The position numbers and the translations under genes were made by a program. The notes beneath the pieces were generated by a model. It was not told the DNA's origin and did no database searches. It was given only the letters and a program-made list of their open reading frames with translations. From contig CALRQJ020000009.1 in NCBI GenBank assembly GCA_943370285.1, forward strand, positions 119,277 through 183,276: DNA of 64,000 nucleotides. The letters run 5' to 3'. This document shows, piece after piece, positions 34,901 to 46,000 of this stretch; position 1 is the first letter of the stretch, and each line of letters starts with the position of its first letter. Source of the stretch: CALRQJ02 sp943370285 (GTDB lineage: Bacteria > Bacteroidota > Bacteroidia > Chitinophagales > Chitinophagaceae).

Positions 34901-36621
34901 GCTTATATACAGATGCTGCAGGCACAACTGCCTACACAGGTGGTAATGCAACAAGTGTATATGTAAAAAATACTACTGCAGGTACAACAAACTATGTAGT
35001 TACAGGTGCTAACAGTACCGGTGCACAATGTGCTAATACCGATACGATTGTTGTTAGGATAATGCCTAATCCAACTATCAATGCATCACCTGAACAGCTT
35101 TGCTTAACTGGCACTTCAACCTTAACATTGTCAGCAACCACAGGTTATGGGGCTAGTAGTTTACAATGGCAAACATCACCTGATGGTATGGGTTATACCA
35201 ATATACCTTCAGCAACAAATGCAAGCTATACAACACCAACAATTACTAGTACTACTTACTACAAAATGGTAATTAAAGATGCTAGTGGATCGGCTTGTAG
35301 TACAGCACCTGTAAAAACAATAACAGTAAATAATCCATTGATAACTGGAACAACTCCGGGCTCTAGATGTGGTACAGGAGCAGTAATTATTGCTGCAACT
35401 GCAAATAGTGGTGCAGATGTTAAATGGTATGCGGCAGCAAGTGGAGGTACAGCGCTATTCACCGGTTCAACCTTTACAACACCATCTATAAGTACAACAA
35501 CCACTTATTATGCTGCTGCATCACAAGGAGGCGGAACAGCAAGTATAGGTGCACCAACTAACGGACAAACCACAGGTTACACTTTAGAAGCAGGATTATT
35601 CTTTGATGCTTCTGTTCCATTAACCATTAGTGGTGTTTCTGTTTACCCAGTAGGTACAGGATCTGGTGATGTAGTTATTTCGTTACTCAATTCATCTTTG
35701 GCAACAGTAGCTACAACAACAGTTACGCTAACCGGTACAACTGCACCAGGAATAAAAACTTATGTTCCATTGAATTTTAATGTTCAACCTGGTACCGGAT
35801 ATAGTTTAAATATGATGAGCAGAAGTGGAGGTGTCGCTAACTTAGTTCGTGACGCAGCAGGAAGCATTACCGGTGGAGGTTTTCCATTTACGCTGCCTGG
35901 TATAATGAGTATAACAGGTGGTAGATGTTGTCCTTCTGCAGCTTCTACTTCTTATTATTATTTCTATGACTGGCAAATTGCTACCGGTTGTGAACAAACA
36001 ACTCGTACGGCCGTAACAGCTACTATAGATAACTCAATGGGTTGTGTTCCTTTCCCAGTAAACCTATTAAGTTTTAAAGGAGAGAAAAACGGAAACATCA
36101 ATGCATTAGAATGGAAGACTGCAACAGAGTTAAACAATGCAGGATTTGAATTACAACGTAGTGCCGATGGTAATACATTTAGTGCTGTAACCTTCATTGC
36201 ATCCAAAGCAGTTAACGGAAATAGTACCGGTGTATTGACGTATCAATTTGATGATATTAAACCTATCAACGGCAACAACTATTATAGGTTAAAACAAATA
36301 GATAAAGATGGTAAAGCAACTTATTCTAACGTAGTACTCATTAGAGGAAACCGAATGAATCAGTTGGTAGTTAGTAACCTATATCCAAACCCAACTAAGA
36401 AAGATGCAACGTTGATTTTGAATTCACCTGCAGCTGACAAAGTAAGCATTGTGATAACAGATGTAACCGGTAGAGTTGTTTTCCAAAAAGCAGCTTCGTT
36501 AATCACCGGAGACAACCTTATTCAATTGCCTATCAGTCAATTGGGAAGTGGTACTTACTTAGTAAAATGTCTTTGCAGCAATGGTTGCGAAACCGCTGTT
36601 AAGAAGTTGATTAAAGAGTAA
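28936..36621 (+). CDS. Giant surface protein 1: beta-helix and Ig-like modules with type A T9SS sorting domain
   Basis: A 2561-residue exported protein with a signal peptide (residues 1-20, ending VQAQ). About residues 30-780 form an Asn/Thr/Gly-rich parallel beta-helix with recurring N-N-T-[IF] turns. A jelly-roll-like module with WDGSSNLIVEIC (about 977-1139) recurs at about 1355-1532 and also in giant protein 2. Ig-like modules with SRCGTG...TTTYYAA follow. A unit of about 408 residues is duplicated (about 1533-1936 and 1936-2350). An FPVNLLSFKG-type linker near 2373 leads to the Por secretion/T9SS type A sorting domain (about 2473-2561) with LYPNPTKKDATL and GTYLVKC. It should be carried across the outer membrane by the T9SS and attached to the surface. 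No binding target can be inferred. Confidence 0.9.
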   Translation: MRKLSLFLFCTFIYLGVQAQLSGTKMIPGDYPTLADAVTALNTQGVGAGGVTLQIGANQSLSATLQIGSATLSVGANAATLANPITINGGGFTINAAFAGTRTGSLTSGANDASIVVNGTDYITIKNCVFTEQVTNTTTTTAIENAIAFYNRNATTPFDGVQFATVENCTFNLTKAATAGSAVLAGSFIWTGTTSLGWAAFGTTPGDMHRYIDVKNNTFTGSYNHVTYRGATTVNGRALSVTGNTFTNIGGAGTTAYGVYALYLDSMIVNNNTFTFSSTHTTTLYGAFASTNCGGRQEFNGNTVTLSSNTTTSTTYGALYSSVGGDRQMNNNTINFGSFPALTTGGVYGLNNTYSGGNSNITWEMSGNTISNQNIISPSSTTAIFYLLYNNGTSGTNSNRKIVMNNNTITNNTKTGGGQIYAIYPGTADSAVVTGNTINNFTWTNNSTSSSSSFYGIYGNGSPLAQRINGNTVSNVSITGTSTSTAGTLRGIQSSTVAAGTAAIYSNTVNNLSYGSGTTTGSVTGIFVSVSSPNNVYKNNVYNLSANQAAGLVTGINASSGTTNNVYNNMVSGLTTPNATGTNAVIGINVSGGTNANVLFNTVYPSSAGALTSTGATFGGSALMVSSTVNTVAKNNILNITGTATTGYFAAVKRSAGTANTNPTNLSLSNNIYNSSYIYGETLTEATATNLYYVSGGAFGTADPDFNTSCGLFKSWKGDAGSFTESNLTGSNGVYAPTGSSYAESGATTSTTPTVLDDYNSVTRSVTTPDMGALEFSGTLNDASGPSIAYTAIATQNCNNAPSLTATITDATGVNITAGTKPRLYYKKNSEANTLGANNSGTNGWKYVEATNASSPFTFTLNYSLLTSTALPGDSIEYFIVAQDIISTPNVGGNSVAFAPGFCPTSAALSGAAFPVSNFLKFGINQTPTVTVTASPTSVCANNNDTLSVVISNTGSLTVGTGTLTSTTSTPYYGLSTTNGRRVQILFTAAELRALGLRAGNINSLGFDVTTTVATPINLVDWTIKMGHTTESEIPTGFSVNATSTVLGPTNYTPTIGINTHTLSSPFNWDGSSNLIVEICNAPLTATGTNLSVRYQVGPTNSVGYATVAAGCGATSATRTTTRPFVIFEGQLNQNNSFATFTWNDGTSNVGSNNDTIIVQPAFPMGNTMTYSVTATDASGCSFGGNVVVNKNLTAPTGTAAADKLNICYADSIVLSAAITGGCPPYNYSWSDGTTVVGTAASIKAYPTANTTYTLTVTDNSMQTFSPTAIAVTVNAPAPLTTTPASRCGTGTVTLTATKNPTDSLVWFAAATGGVPVGTGTSFTTPVISSTTNYYAATYVPQPNSVVTQGAGATTSATYSNPFYSLWSNIHTQHLITAEELRQSGLVAGNINSVALDVTNAGTLPMIDLSVKIGTTSATSMAAFVSDPLTTVYTNASLLPTVGINTLTFSSPFNWDGVSNIVLEFCHGNSASTATMSRTVKADNTSYVSSIKTHVSAATAAATICGDVTTNLLTYSLRPQFIFNGVGKCEGPRIPVAATVSAAPALTSVANDTICNNSSKLLNVTSTLGDFDNYSWAPTTGLFTDAAGTTPYTGGNASSVYVKNTTAGTTSYVVTGTNSTGALCANTDTIVVRVMPNPTINATQDQLCVSGTSSLILSPATGYATNSFQWQSSPDGMSYTDISGATNNTFTTPTLTSTTHYKVVIKDASGNTCSTAPTKIIAVNNPTITGTTPASRCGTGTVNLSATANPGADVKWYAANSGGTALYTGTTFTTPSISATTTYYAAASQGGGNANVGPLSPSIGTAAGSTIVIGTQQLFFDVISATTIQSVNIYPTASIGSSYTIVIQNSSGTEVYNSGPRTTTVTGGTTPELVTLNANLTPGTGYRFGFSVNPGMIRNSTGGSYPYSVPGVLNITGNSFDPVYYYWFYDWVISSGCEGTRTAVTATVSNAAVITTVANDTICNNASKLLNVTSTIGDYETYVWSPTTGLYTDAAGTTAYTGGNATSVYVKNTTAGTTNYVVTGANSTGAQCANTDTIVVRIMPNPTINASPEQLCLTGTSTLTLSATTGYGASSLQWQTSPDGMGYTNIPSATNASYTTPTITSTTYYKMVIKDASGSACSTAPVKTITVNNPLITGTTPGSRCGTGAVIIAATANSGADVKWYAAASGGTALFTGSTFTTPSISTTTTYYAAASQGGGTASIGAPTNGQTTGYTLEAGLFFDASVPLTISGVSVYPVGTGSGDVVISLLNSSLATVATTTVTLTGTTAPGIKTYVPLNFNVQPGTGYSLNMMSRSGGVANLVRDAAGSITGGGFPFTLPGIMSITGGRCCPSAASTSYYYFYDWQIATGCEQTTRTAVTATIDNSMGCVPFPVNLLSFKGEKNGNINALEWKTATELNNAGFELQRSADGNTFSAVTFIASKAVNGNSTGVLTYQFDDIKPINGNNYYRLKQIDKDGKATYSNVVLIRGNRMNQLVVSNLYPNPTKKDATLILNSPAADKVSIVITDVTGRVVFQKAASLITGDNLIQLPISQLGSGTYLVKCLCSNGCETAVKKLIKE
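33534..35985 (+). repeat. Tandem duplication of about 1.22 kb inside giant gene 1
   Basis: The segment starting near 33534 is repeated near 34742 with an offset of about 1224 bases; for example VANDTICNNSSKLLNVTS recurs as VANDTICNNASKLLNVTS. The copies are diverged but still easy to align through the Ig-like modules and the YDW end. The distal quarter of each copy (the Cys-poor jelly-roll-like part) is the most divergent. Confidence 0.8.
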
Positions 36622-36641
36622 AGTTGAATTACTTGTAATAC

Positions 36642-36678
36642 AAAAAGGGCTGCAACTCAAGGCAGCCCTTTTTTTTGA
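36642..36678 (+). terminator. Terminator of giant gene 1
   Basis: AAAGGGCTGC (36644-36653) pairs with GCAGCCCTTT (36662-36671) around an 8-base loop, followed by a T-tract. Confidence 0.9.
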
Positions 36679-36741
36679 CCAAAAAATGATACAGATTGTT
36701 AAGCAAACCATAAAATATCCTTAACTTTCCATCTAAACATT

Positions 36742-36749
36742 CCCCCCGG
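36742..36749 (+). promoter_or_regulatory. C-rich box in the leader of giant gene 2
   Basis: CCCCCCGG, preceded by TT and followed by ATTCAC, lies 6 bases upstream of the 25-codon ORF at 36756. It matches the box at 28923-28932 almost exactly. Confidence 0.4.
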
Positions 36750-36755
36750 ATTCAC

Positions 36756-36833
36756 ATGAGCGCAGACATCATTTTTTATCATAACTCACCTATGGAATGG
36801 GTATTGGTTCCTATGCCACCTTTTCTGAGTTAA
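36756..36833 (+). CDS. 25-residue conserved peptide in the leader of giant gene 2
   Basis: A complete short ORF from ATG (36756-36758) to TAA. After M-S-A-D the core is I-I-F-Y-H followed by NSPMEWVLVPMPPFLS. The same core ends the ORF at 28581-28874. Identical residues often use different codons in the two copies (ATT/ATC, AAT/AAC, TCG/TCA, CCC/CCT, GAG/GAA, CCG/CCA, CTT/CTG), which indicates selection on the peptide. It carries a Trp and then a P-x-P-P cluster four or five residues from the stop, as some ribosome-arrest leader peptides do. That role is inference; a free small protein is the alternative. It sits between a terminator and a gene start 220 bases downstream. Confidence 0.6.
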   Translation: MSADIIFYHNSPMEWVLVPMPPFLS

Positions 36834-37053
36834 TGGATTGGCCATTTCCTCCTAGTTGCTACTATCACTAACCTTCGCTATGCTAAGTTTTATTGTAGAG
36901 AGAACCTCAGGACCGGCCTTTTAAAATGCCGAAATGATTTCCATTTTTCTTCGTATACCTTGAAACACTAGCATTAATCCGATATCTATTAAATATCAAG
37001 TAAAGCTTTGCCAGCTTTAAAAAGTAAACTAAACAACTGAACAAATATTCATC
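36834..37053. other. Leader between the conserved peptide and giant gene 2
   Basis: A 220-base non-coding stretch. It contains an 18-base near-palindrome (36914-36931, CGGC/GCCG arms around TTTTAAAA). No exact TAnnTTTG promoter element was found, so the peptide and the giant gene may share a transcript. Confidence 0.35.
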
Positions 37054-40000
37054 ATGAGCAATCGTTATCTCCCCCTTGTTACAAAGCATTTTGTATTAGC
37101 TATACTATTGCTAACTGCATCAATATGCTCTATAGCTCAAACCGACTATACCATCGGTACGGGTACTGTAGGCAATGGTACAACAACATACCCCTGCCCT
37201 ATTCAGGATTATTACGAAGGTAGTCGGGCTCAATACTTATACAGAGCCTCTGAATTGAGTGGTGCAGGTATGTCTCCGGGTATGATCAATGCCATTAAGT
37301 TTAATATTACAACACTTAATGCTTTTGCGGGCAATATTCAGTCGTATCAAATAAAAATAACAAGTAGCAGTGTTGCTACTTTAGGAGCAACAACGTGGGA
37401 GGCAGTACCTAATACAGTATTTGGTCCAATTGATTATGTGCCAACTATTGGCATCAACACTTTTACATTTAGTACGCCTTTCTTCTGGAACGGCACAGAC
37501 AATATCATTATTGAAATTTGTAATGGATTGGCTGGTAATGAAGCCGATGGCATTATTCATTATACAGAAAACCCAACAACGCCTTGGACAACCGGTTTAA
37601 GCTTTAATGGCTCACATACTTACCGTGCCGACAACGCAGGTAATTTATGTTCAACGCCAACTACAACAAACACAGGTACTCAAACCACTCGTCCTAATAT
37701 TATTTTCAATCAAACACCTGCATCAGCATGTAGTGGTACGCCAACCGCAGGAACTGCAAATTCAAGTAACACAAATATTTTATGTTTAGGCACGCCATTT
37801 ACATTGAGTTTATCGGGTGCTACCGTAGCATCAGGATTAAATTACCAATGGCAATCGTCTCCCGATAATATGACTTGGACCAATATTTCCGGTGGTACTA
37901 CACAAAGCTTCAGTACATCTCAAATGGCAACCACTATGTTTTATCGCTGTGTGGTTACTTGTACCAATGGCGGAGCCAGCAGTAATTCTTCGAGTGTTCA
38001 GGTAAACTCAGTTAGTAACCCACCATATGTAAGCTTACCTTATACAGAAAGTTTTGAAACAACTTGGGCCAACGCTTGTAACACAAGAGATGTTCCAAAC
38101 AGTTTTTGGAAAAATACCCCCAACACCGGAAATAATTCTTGGAGAAGAGACGATGACGGTGCTTCAGCTGCTTGGACTACTGTAAATGGTGGATATACAC
38201 CTACAGCTTCAAGTGGCTCAAGATCTGCTAGATTTCATAGTTTTAACTCAGCTGTAAATACTGCCGGCACTTTAGACTTATACATTAATTGTAATACAAC
38301 TTCTGCCAACAAAAGATTAGATTTTGATTTCATCAATACTAATGGCACAGATACACTCTCTATCCTTTTATCAACCGATGGCGGTACTACTTTTGTTAGA
38401 TTAGATAGTGCAGGAACAGCCGCAGCATGGAGAACCAAAACAATTTATTTCAGTACTAGTTCTGCGACTGCTGTACTTCGTTTTCGGGGTGTGAGTGATG
38501 ATGGAACAACAGATATTGGGTTGGATAATATCAACTTAAGAACATGGGCAGATTGTAGCGGTGTACCTACAGGAGGTACAGCCACTGGTAGCCCATTGAA
38601 TGTTTGTGCAGGTCAAACCATTAATCTATCTGCAACCGGTGTTACCACCGGACCAGGTATAACCTACCAATGGCAAGTTTCAACCAACGGTGGTACAACT
38701 TGGAATAATATTGCAGGTGCTACCAACTTTACAGCTGCTACCACACAAGTAGTAACGAGTAGATATCGTTTAGTAGTAACTTGTACTTTAACAGGTGGAG
38801 GTTCTGCCAACTCTACTGAAGTTACCATCACCAGTCCGCCACTTCCTGTAGGTACATATACCATCAATAAAAATAATCCAACCACTTGGCCAGGTGCAGG
38901 TGCTGCATCTAACTTCAACTCCTTTGCTGCAGCATATGCTGCGGTGAGTTGTGGCATTGCAGGAGCAGTTACATTTGAAGTAGCTCCGGGTACAGGTCCT
39001 TATACCGAACAATTAATTGTAAACGGAATCGTAGGTGGATCGAGTGCAACCAATACCATCACCTTTAAAGGAAATGGTAATACCATTGCTTTTGCTCCTA
39101 CCAATACCAACGAAAGAGCCGTCATCAAATTGAAAAATACCAAATTCTTTATATTCGATAGTTTAACTGTTCAAGCAACAGGAGGTACATTTGGTTTTGG
39201 TGTACATATCACGGGTAATGCAGATTCTAACGTAGTTAGAAATTGTACCATCAATACCATTACTACAGGAACAAGTACTGATTTTGCCGGTGTTGTTATC
39301 AGCGGAGCTGATAATAATGCGATTGGCACGGGTACTACAACTGCATTGAATGATGGTAACAGAATTCATAACAACACCATCACAGGCGGTGCATACGGTG
39401 TTACGCTTACTGCAACTTTTGCCGGCGGGGCTAATGGCTTTAATCAAATTACCAATAATACCATTCGTGATTTTTACCAGTACGGAATTTTTGTTTCGGG
39501 TAGTTATAATACGGTAATCGAAGGCAATAGCATCAGCCGCCCAACTCGAACTCCGGTTACGGATTTCTTTGGTATTCACTTTACCACCCAAAGTAACACC
39601 GCCAGCATTGCAAGAAATAAAATCTTTAATCCTTTTGGTGCAGCCACCAATTCTACAGCAGCATTCTATGGTATCAATTTTACCACATCAAGTGCTTCTG
39701 CAGGTAATGAGAATGTTGTTGTCAATAACATGATTAGTGGTAATAATGGTAATGGTATCCAACATGGTTTATCTAATACAGGTAGTAGTAACGTATGGTA
39801 CTTCCATAATACCATTTCATTAGATAGTACTACATCAAACTCAACAGCGGTTACTAGAGGCTTCTCTCAAACTACTGCTGCAGGTGGTATATTCTTCTAT
39901 AATAATTTAATCAGTATTACCAGAGGTGGCGCAGGTGTTAAACATGCTATCTATCTAAACAACAATAATGTTACGGGTGATAATAATAACTATTTTATTA

Positions 40001-43000
40001 GCAATGCTGCCACTAACCATATTGGTTATTTTGGTGGAGCAAACAGAACAACTTTAGCTGCTTGGCGTACAGCAACAGGACAAGATGCCGCAGCCAATAC
40101 TATCAATCCGGTGTTTGCTAATCCTAGTCAAAATAACTTAACACCTAACAATGCTGCTATTGATAACAAAGGTTTGTACTTAGGTATTGATTTCGATATC
40201 AATAATGCAGTACGTAGTACTACAACACCTGATGTAGGTGCATGGGAATTTACACCGCCACCTTGTAGTACACCGCCGGTTGTAGGTACTGTAATTATGA
40301 GCCCGACGGTATTGTGCCAAAACAGTAACGTTAGCTTCTCTTTAAATATTGGCGCTTATGGTTCGGCACAAACTTTTCAATGGCAGTATGCAACAACTGT
40401 TGCAGGCCCTTGGTCTAACGTTGGACCGGCTTCACTCTCATACGATACAACGATTGCAGCAGATAGAACTTATTTTTACCGCTGTGCCATTAGCTGTTTA
40501 TCAACTACAAGTTATTCAGATACCGTGTTGTTAACAGTAAACCCTGCCCTACCAACAGGCAATTATACTATCGACTTTAATAACCCAACTACATATACAG
40601 GGCCTGCAACTGGAACTAACTTCAAAACTTTTGCAGCAGTTAAAGCCGTGTTGGGTTGTGGCGTTACCGGCACCGGTAATGTAGTGTTTAATGTTGTACC
40701 AAACAGTGGACCATACAATGAGCAATTTGTGTTGGATAGTGTAATTGGAATTAATCCTACCCGTAAAATGATTTTCAATGGCAACGGTAATACGATTGCT
40801 TTTAGCTCAAGTAATAATACTGAAAGAGCAGTTATCAAATTGAATGGCGCAGACCATATTGTGTTTGATAGCTTGGTGATAGATGCAAACGGACCAAATG
40901 CTTTCGGCTATGGTATTCAGCTCATCAATAATGCTGATTCAAATATTGTAAGAAAAAGTACTATTCTTTCTAGTACTACCAATACCGGTCAAAATTTTGC
41001 AGGTATTGTAATCAACAGTGCAGCAACCAATGCCATCAGCACCGGTAATACTTGGTGCGATGCCAATGAATTTGATAACAATATCATCAGAGGTGGTTAC
41101 TTTGGTATCACTTTGATGGGTGGAAGTACAGCCAATCAAATCATCAACAACAACCGCTTCACCAACAACAAAATTGAAGACTTCTATTTCTATGGTTTCT
41201 ATTCTGGTGGAACAGCCAATACATTGATTGAAGGGAATATCTTCACTCGTCCTACAAGAACCATCATCAATCAAGCTAATGGTATTTATCTTTCTTCTGG
41301 ACCATCAAACAGTATTGTCATTACCCGCAACAGATTTACTAAATTCTTTGCAGGTGCTCCAACAAGTACGGTTGGTTTCTATGGCATTTATCACAACAAC
41401 GTAGATGCCACTTCGGGTAATGAAATGACTATTAGCAATAATGCGTTTTATAACTTAGACGGTGCCGGGTTTGTATATCCATTATACAATAACAGCTCTA
41501 ATGGTGTAAATTATTATCACAACACTATATCCATTGACAATCCGGGTTCTACTTCTATTTCGTCCGTTGCAGGTTTGTATCAAACCGGAGCAGCAAATAG
41601 TATCAATTTCAAAAACAATATTGTTACGATAACTCGTGGCGGTACCGGTTCAAAACATGCATTATACTTTGCGTCAGGTGCATCGAGTCAAATCACTTCT
41701 AACTGGAATGATTTTTACATCGATGCTGGTGGAACCAATAATTTCATTGGATTCTATACTGCCAACAGATCAACATTGCCAGCATGGAGAGTAGCCACAT
41801 TACAGGATACCACTTCATTGAACTTTGATCCGTTGTACACCGATTCTACTGTTGGTAACCTTGCTCCTAAAATGTTGCCCATGGATAACAAGGGTATCAA
41901 CAACCTGAATGTTGCCATAGACATCAATAATGCAACAAGAAGTGTATCAACACCTGATATGGGTGCATGGGAATTTACTGCTCCTGGTTGTATTGCCCCA
42001 CCGGTAGCGGGAACTGCAACAGTTACTCCAAACAGTGGGGTATGTTTAGAAGTTCCAATTACTTTGAATTTGACAGGCAATACACCTCCGGGACAAATCA
42101 CTTTCCAATGGCAATCTGCAACAAGTGCAGCCGGCCCATGGACTAATATGAGTGGTATACTATTTACACCACAATATGATACTTTATCATCAACCAATAA
42201 TTTTTACCGTTGTGCCGTAACCTGTAACAACTCCACTGTTTTCTCAACTGTTGTTTCAGTTACACTTAACAACATTTTATTAGCCGGAACTTATACGATT
42301 GATGCTACTCAGCCACAAACATGGCCTGGCCCTCCGGGTACTAACTTCCAAACAGTACAAAGTGCAGTAAATGCATTGTTGTGCGGTATGACCGGTTCTG
42401 TTGTATTTAATGTAAAAGGAACGTACAATGAACAAATCAGAATACCTTATGTACCGGGCATGTCAACAAGCCGTACGGTAACTTTCCAGTCATGGAATGC
42501 GAATCCGGCGGATGCTGTATTAACTTTTGCATCTACGGCTGCGGGTACTAACTACACATTGAAATTAGACAGCACCAATTATTTCACTTTCCGCAACATG
42601 ACCTTTAATGCAACCAACAACACATTTGGTCGTGTAGTAGAATTTGCTAATACTGCCGGTAATGATAGCTTGGTGAGTTGTATCATCAATACACCGGTTT
42701 CGACAACCAATGCCAATTCAAATGCCGCAGTATTTGTGAGCAGTATCAGAGGAAGCAATATCATCCTCAAAGGCAATACCATCAACAATGGCTCTAATGG
42801 TATTTACTTCTTCGGAACAAACGCTACCCTATTGGCTAATCCCGGCCATTTGATTGATGGCAATACTGTAAACAATCCATACACAACAGGTATTAACGTT
42901 CAGTTTGCTAACCGAATTAAGATTACTAATAATACGGTAAATCTTTCCGGCACATTGTTCACTAATACTTCGGGTATTTATGCCAACTACGCCGATACTG

Positions 43001-46000
43001 CTGTTGTAATTGCGAAAAATACGGTTAACATCAACAATGTAATTACCGGACCAACCTATGGAATTTTTGTGCAGAATACCAGATCCAATAAAGTAGATTC
43101 TTCTTTAATACATGCCAATACCATTATTGCGAATACCGGCAATACGAATACCGTGTATGGTTTGACCATCACCAACTCTAAAGGTTTGTCTGTGCTAAAC
43201 AATGCGGCGGCAATTAATGCATCTGGTGCTACAGCATATGGTATGTTTATTCAAAACAATGTAGACAGCATCAATATTTATAACAATACGGTACAAGTAA
43301 CTGCCAATGCAGCTAATGGCTATAGCGGTTATTTTGTTCAAGGTGCTTCTAGCAAGATTAATGTGTTTAACAACATCTTCTCTAATAAAGGAACAGGAAG
43401 AGCATTGTATGTAAGTAATCCTGCCAACTTTAAGGCTGATTACAATATGCTATATTCTAACGGTACTAATTTGGTACAAGTAGCTACAGGCACACCAACC
43501 AACTTTACTACCTATAAAGCTTGGAGAGATGCCTGGAATTGGGATAAAAATTCTATCAGTTTTGAACCGGCTTTAACGAGTGCCACCAATTTACGACCCG
43601 CTATTGCCAATCCTGATTCATGGGCAATCAACGGTCGTGGTTTACAAATCAAGGGTAATGTGTTCGATTTCAATAACAACTACAGACCTGATTCATTAAC
43701 TGCTGGTGTACCTGATTTAGGAGCATTCGAGTTCTACCCTACTGCCCTACCAACTGTAATGACAGCAACACCTGCTGCTCCGGGAGCTAATGTTACCCAA
43801 ACCTTCTCTTATGGTACCGATACTGTGATGAAGATTAAGTGGGGCACTACCTTCCCACCAAGTATAAGTGTAAGAAGATTTTCTGGTGATGTACCGCAAG
43901 GATTAGTACAACCAAGACCGGATTCTATGTTCTTCTACACCAAAGTAGATATACCGGGCGGTGGCAGCTACGATTATGATGCTCAATTATTCTATATCGA
44001 TAACTGGTTGGGTTCTGTTGATTTACCTTCTCAATTAGGTTTGGGTAAAACAACACCGGGTAATGCTTGGGTTGTTGGATTTACCAGTAGAAATGAACTG
44101 CCAAAACGCAGAATCTATCAATCTAATGTGAATTATTTAGATCGCTTTACCGGATTGATTAATCCTTATGCACCACCAATTTTGCCGGATAGAGATAGCT
44201 CTAACCGCGGCCGCAGATTCTATTTTGCTTATGCAAAAAATCAGTTGAATGCAAGTGCAACGCAACAAATGGTGGTTTACTTAAGTGCCGGCGAACAAGA
44301 CGCTAATGTTCAGGTTAGGGTTAATGGAACACCATGGGTTAGAAATTACCTAGTTCCTGCCAATACAGTAACCGTTTCTGAGTTCTTGCCTAAGGCCGGA
44401 GCTGATAACGCTTACTTGAACGACCCGGGTATATTTGACCGTTCTGTGGAAGTAATAAGCGATGTTCCGATTGTTGCATATGCCCATGCTATAGGTAGTA
44501 CCTCATCAGGAGCTTCAATGCTGTTGCCGGTGGGTACATGGGGTTATGAATACAAAACACTATGTATTACAAACGGTACAAACTTTAGCGATGCAAGACC
44601 TTACTTCTATGTAATAGCAGATAATGACAATACCGTTATTGAAATTACACCATCAACAGCTGTTCAAAATCCGGGCTTTAATGTAGGTGTGCCTACAACA
44701 GTAACACTCAACAAAGGTCAGGTTATTCAGTTAGTTGCATCTGCTGTAGCAACAGATATTTCAGGTAGTTTGGTAAAAGCGGTGGCAAACAGTGCAGGCA
44801 AATGTTTCCCGGTTGCTGTATTTAGTGGCACTTCAAGAACCAATATCACTATATCAGGATGTACGAGTGGTGCTGATTTCATCATGCAACAAAATTTCCC
44901 GATTACTGCATGGGGTCGCCGTTATTTAACTGCACCAACTTCATTCAGTACGGCTGCATTTAATACTGCAGCGAATCCTTTTGCAACTAATATTTACAGA
45001 GTGGCAGTACAAGACCCGACCACTGTTGTTAGACGCAATGGCGTTGTGTTAACAGGATTAGTAAATAACCATTATTACCAATTCCAAACTAATTTGGCCG
45101 AATTTATCGAGGCAGACAAGCCCATTATGGTAGCACAATTTACCGGCGGTGGTACCTGTGTAAGTGGTACCGGTGTGGGTGACCCCGAAATGTTCTATAT
45201 CAGTCCCATTGAACAGGGAATTGATAATGTAGCTTTCTATAGAAATACAGAGGAATCTATTACCATCAATTACCTCACCATGATTGTGCCAACCAATGGT
45301 TTACCATCACTCCAAATCTATGATGGTCCGGCATTGATTGCACCTGATTACACCTACTCACACCCTAATAATGGTAATCCTGCTTTAAGAGGTGTAAACT
45401 ATACCGTTGTTATTAAACGTTGGACATCAGCACAACAACAAGTTAGAGTTGTTTGCGACAGCAACTTCACCGGAATTACCTATGGTTTAGGTAGTGTAGA
45501 AAGTTATGGCTACAACATGGGAACCTTGGTTAAAAATCTAAGGGCAGGTGGTTCTGTAACCAATACTTTAAACCCAAGCAATACCCCAATTGAGTACACT
45601 TGTGCTAATGCACCGTTTAAATTTACAATGTCATTGGCGGTTATTCCAACAAGTATTACTTGGAAGTTTAGCCAAGTACCTAACTTAACGCCAAGTACTG
45701 ATGTTACCATAGCCAATCCGGTACCTACCGATAGCGCTATTATTAATGGTGATAAAATTTACTTATTTTCATTACCAAACAACTTTGTGTTTAGTGCACC
45801 GGGCTTGTATTCTGTTCCGGTAACCTTTACCGCTCCTACTATTGGTAGCTGCGATAATAGCCAGACGGATATCATTTTTGTACAGGTAATTCCTGCACCT
45901 GCTGTTGGCTTTGCCACAAGCTTTGTACCATGCGTTGGCAATACAGCCACTTTTACCGCCGATGCTGCAACACCGGGTGGTGTAAACGTAAGTACTTGGA

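Noticed and set aside
36907..37089. 60-codon minus-strand ORF upstream of giant gene 2
   Set aside because: It overlaps the start of giant gene 2, shows no similarity and crosses the non-coding leader.
39163..39591. Minus-strand ORF inside giant gene 2 (and similar long antisense ORFs in the giant genes and nuo genes)
   Set aside because: These are shadows produced by the low-complexity Thr/Asn/Ala codon use of the plus-strand genes. They have no start context, no family similarity and biased composition.
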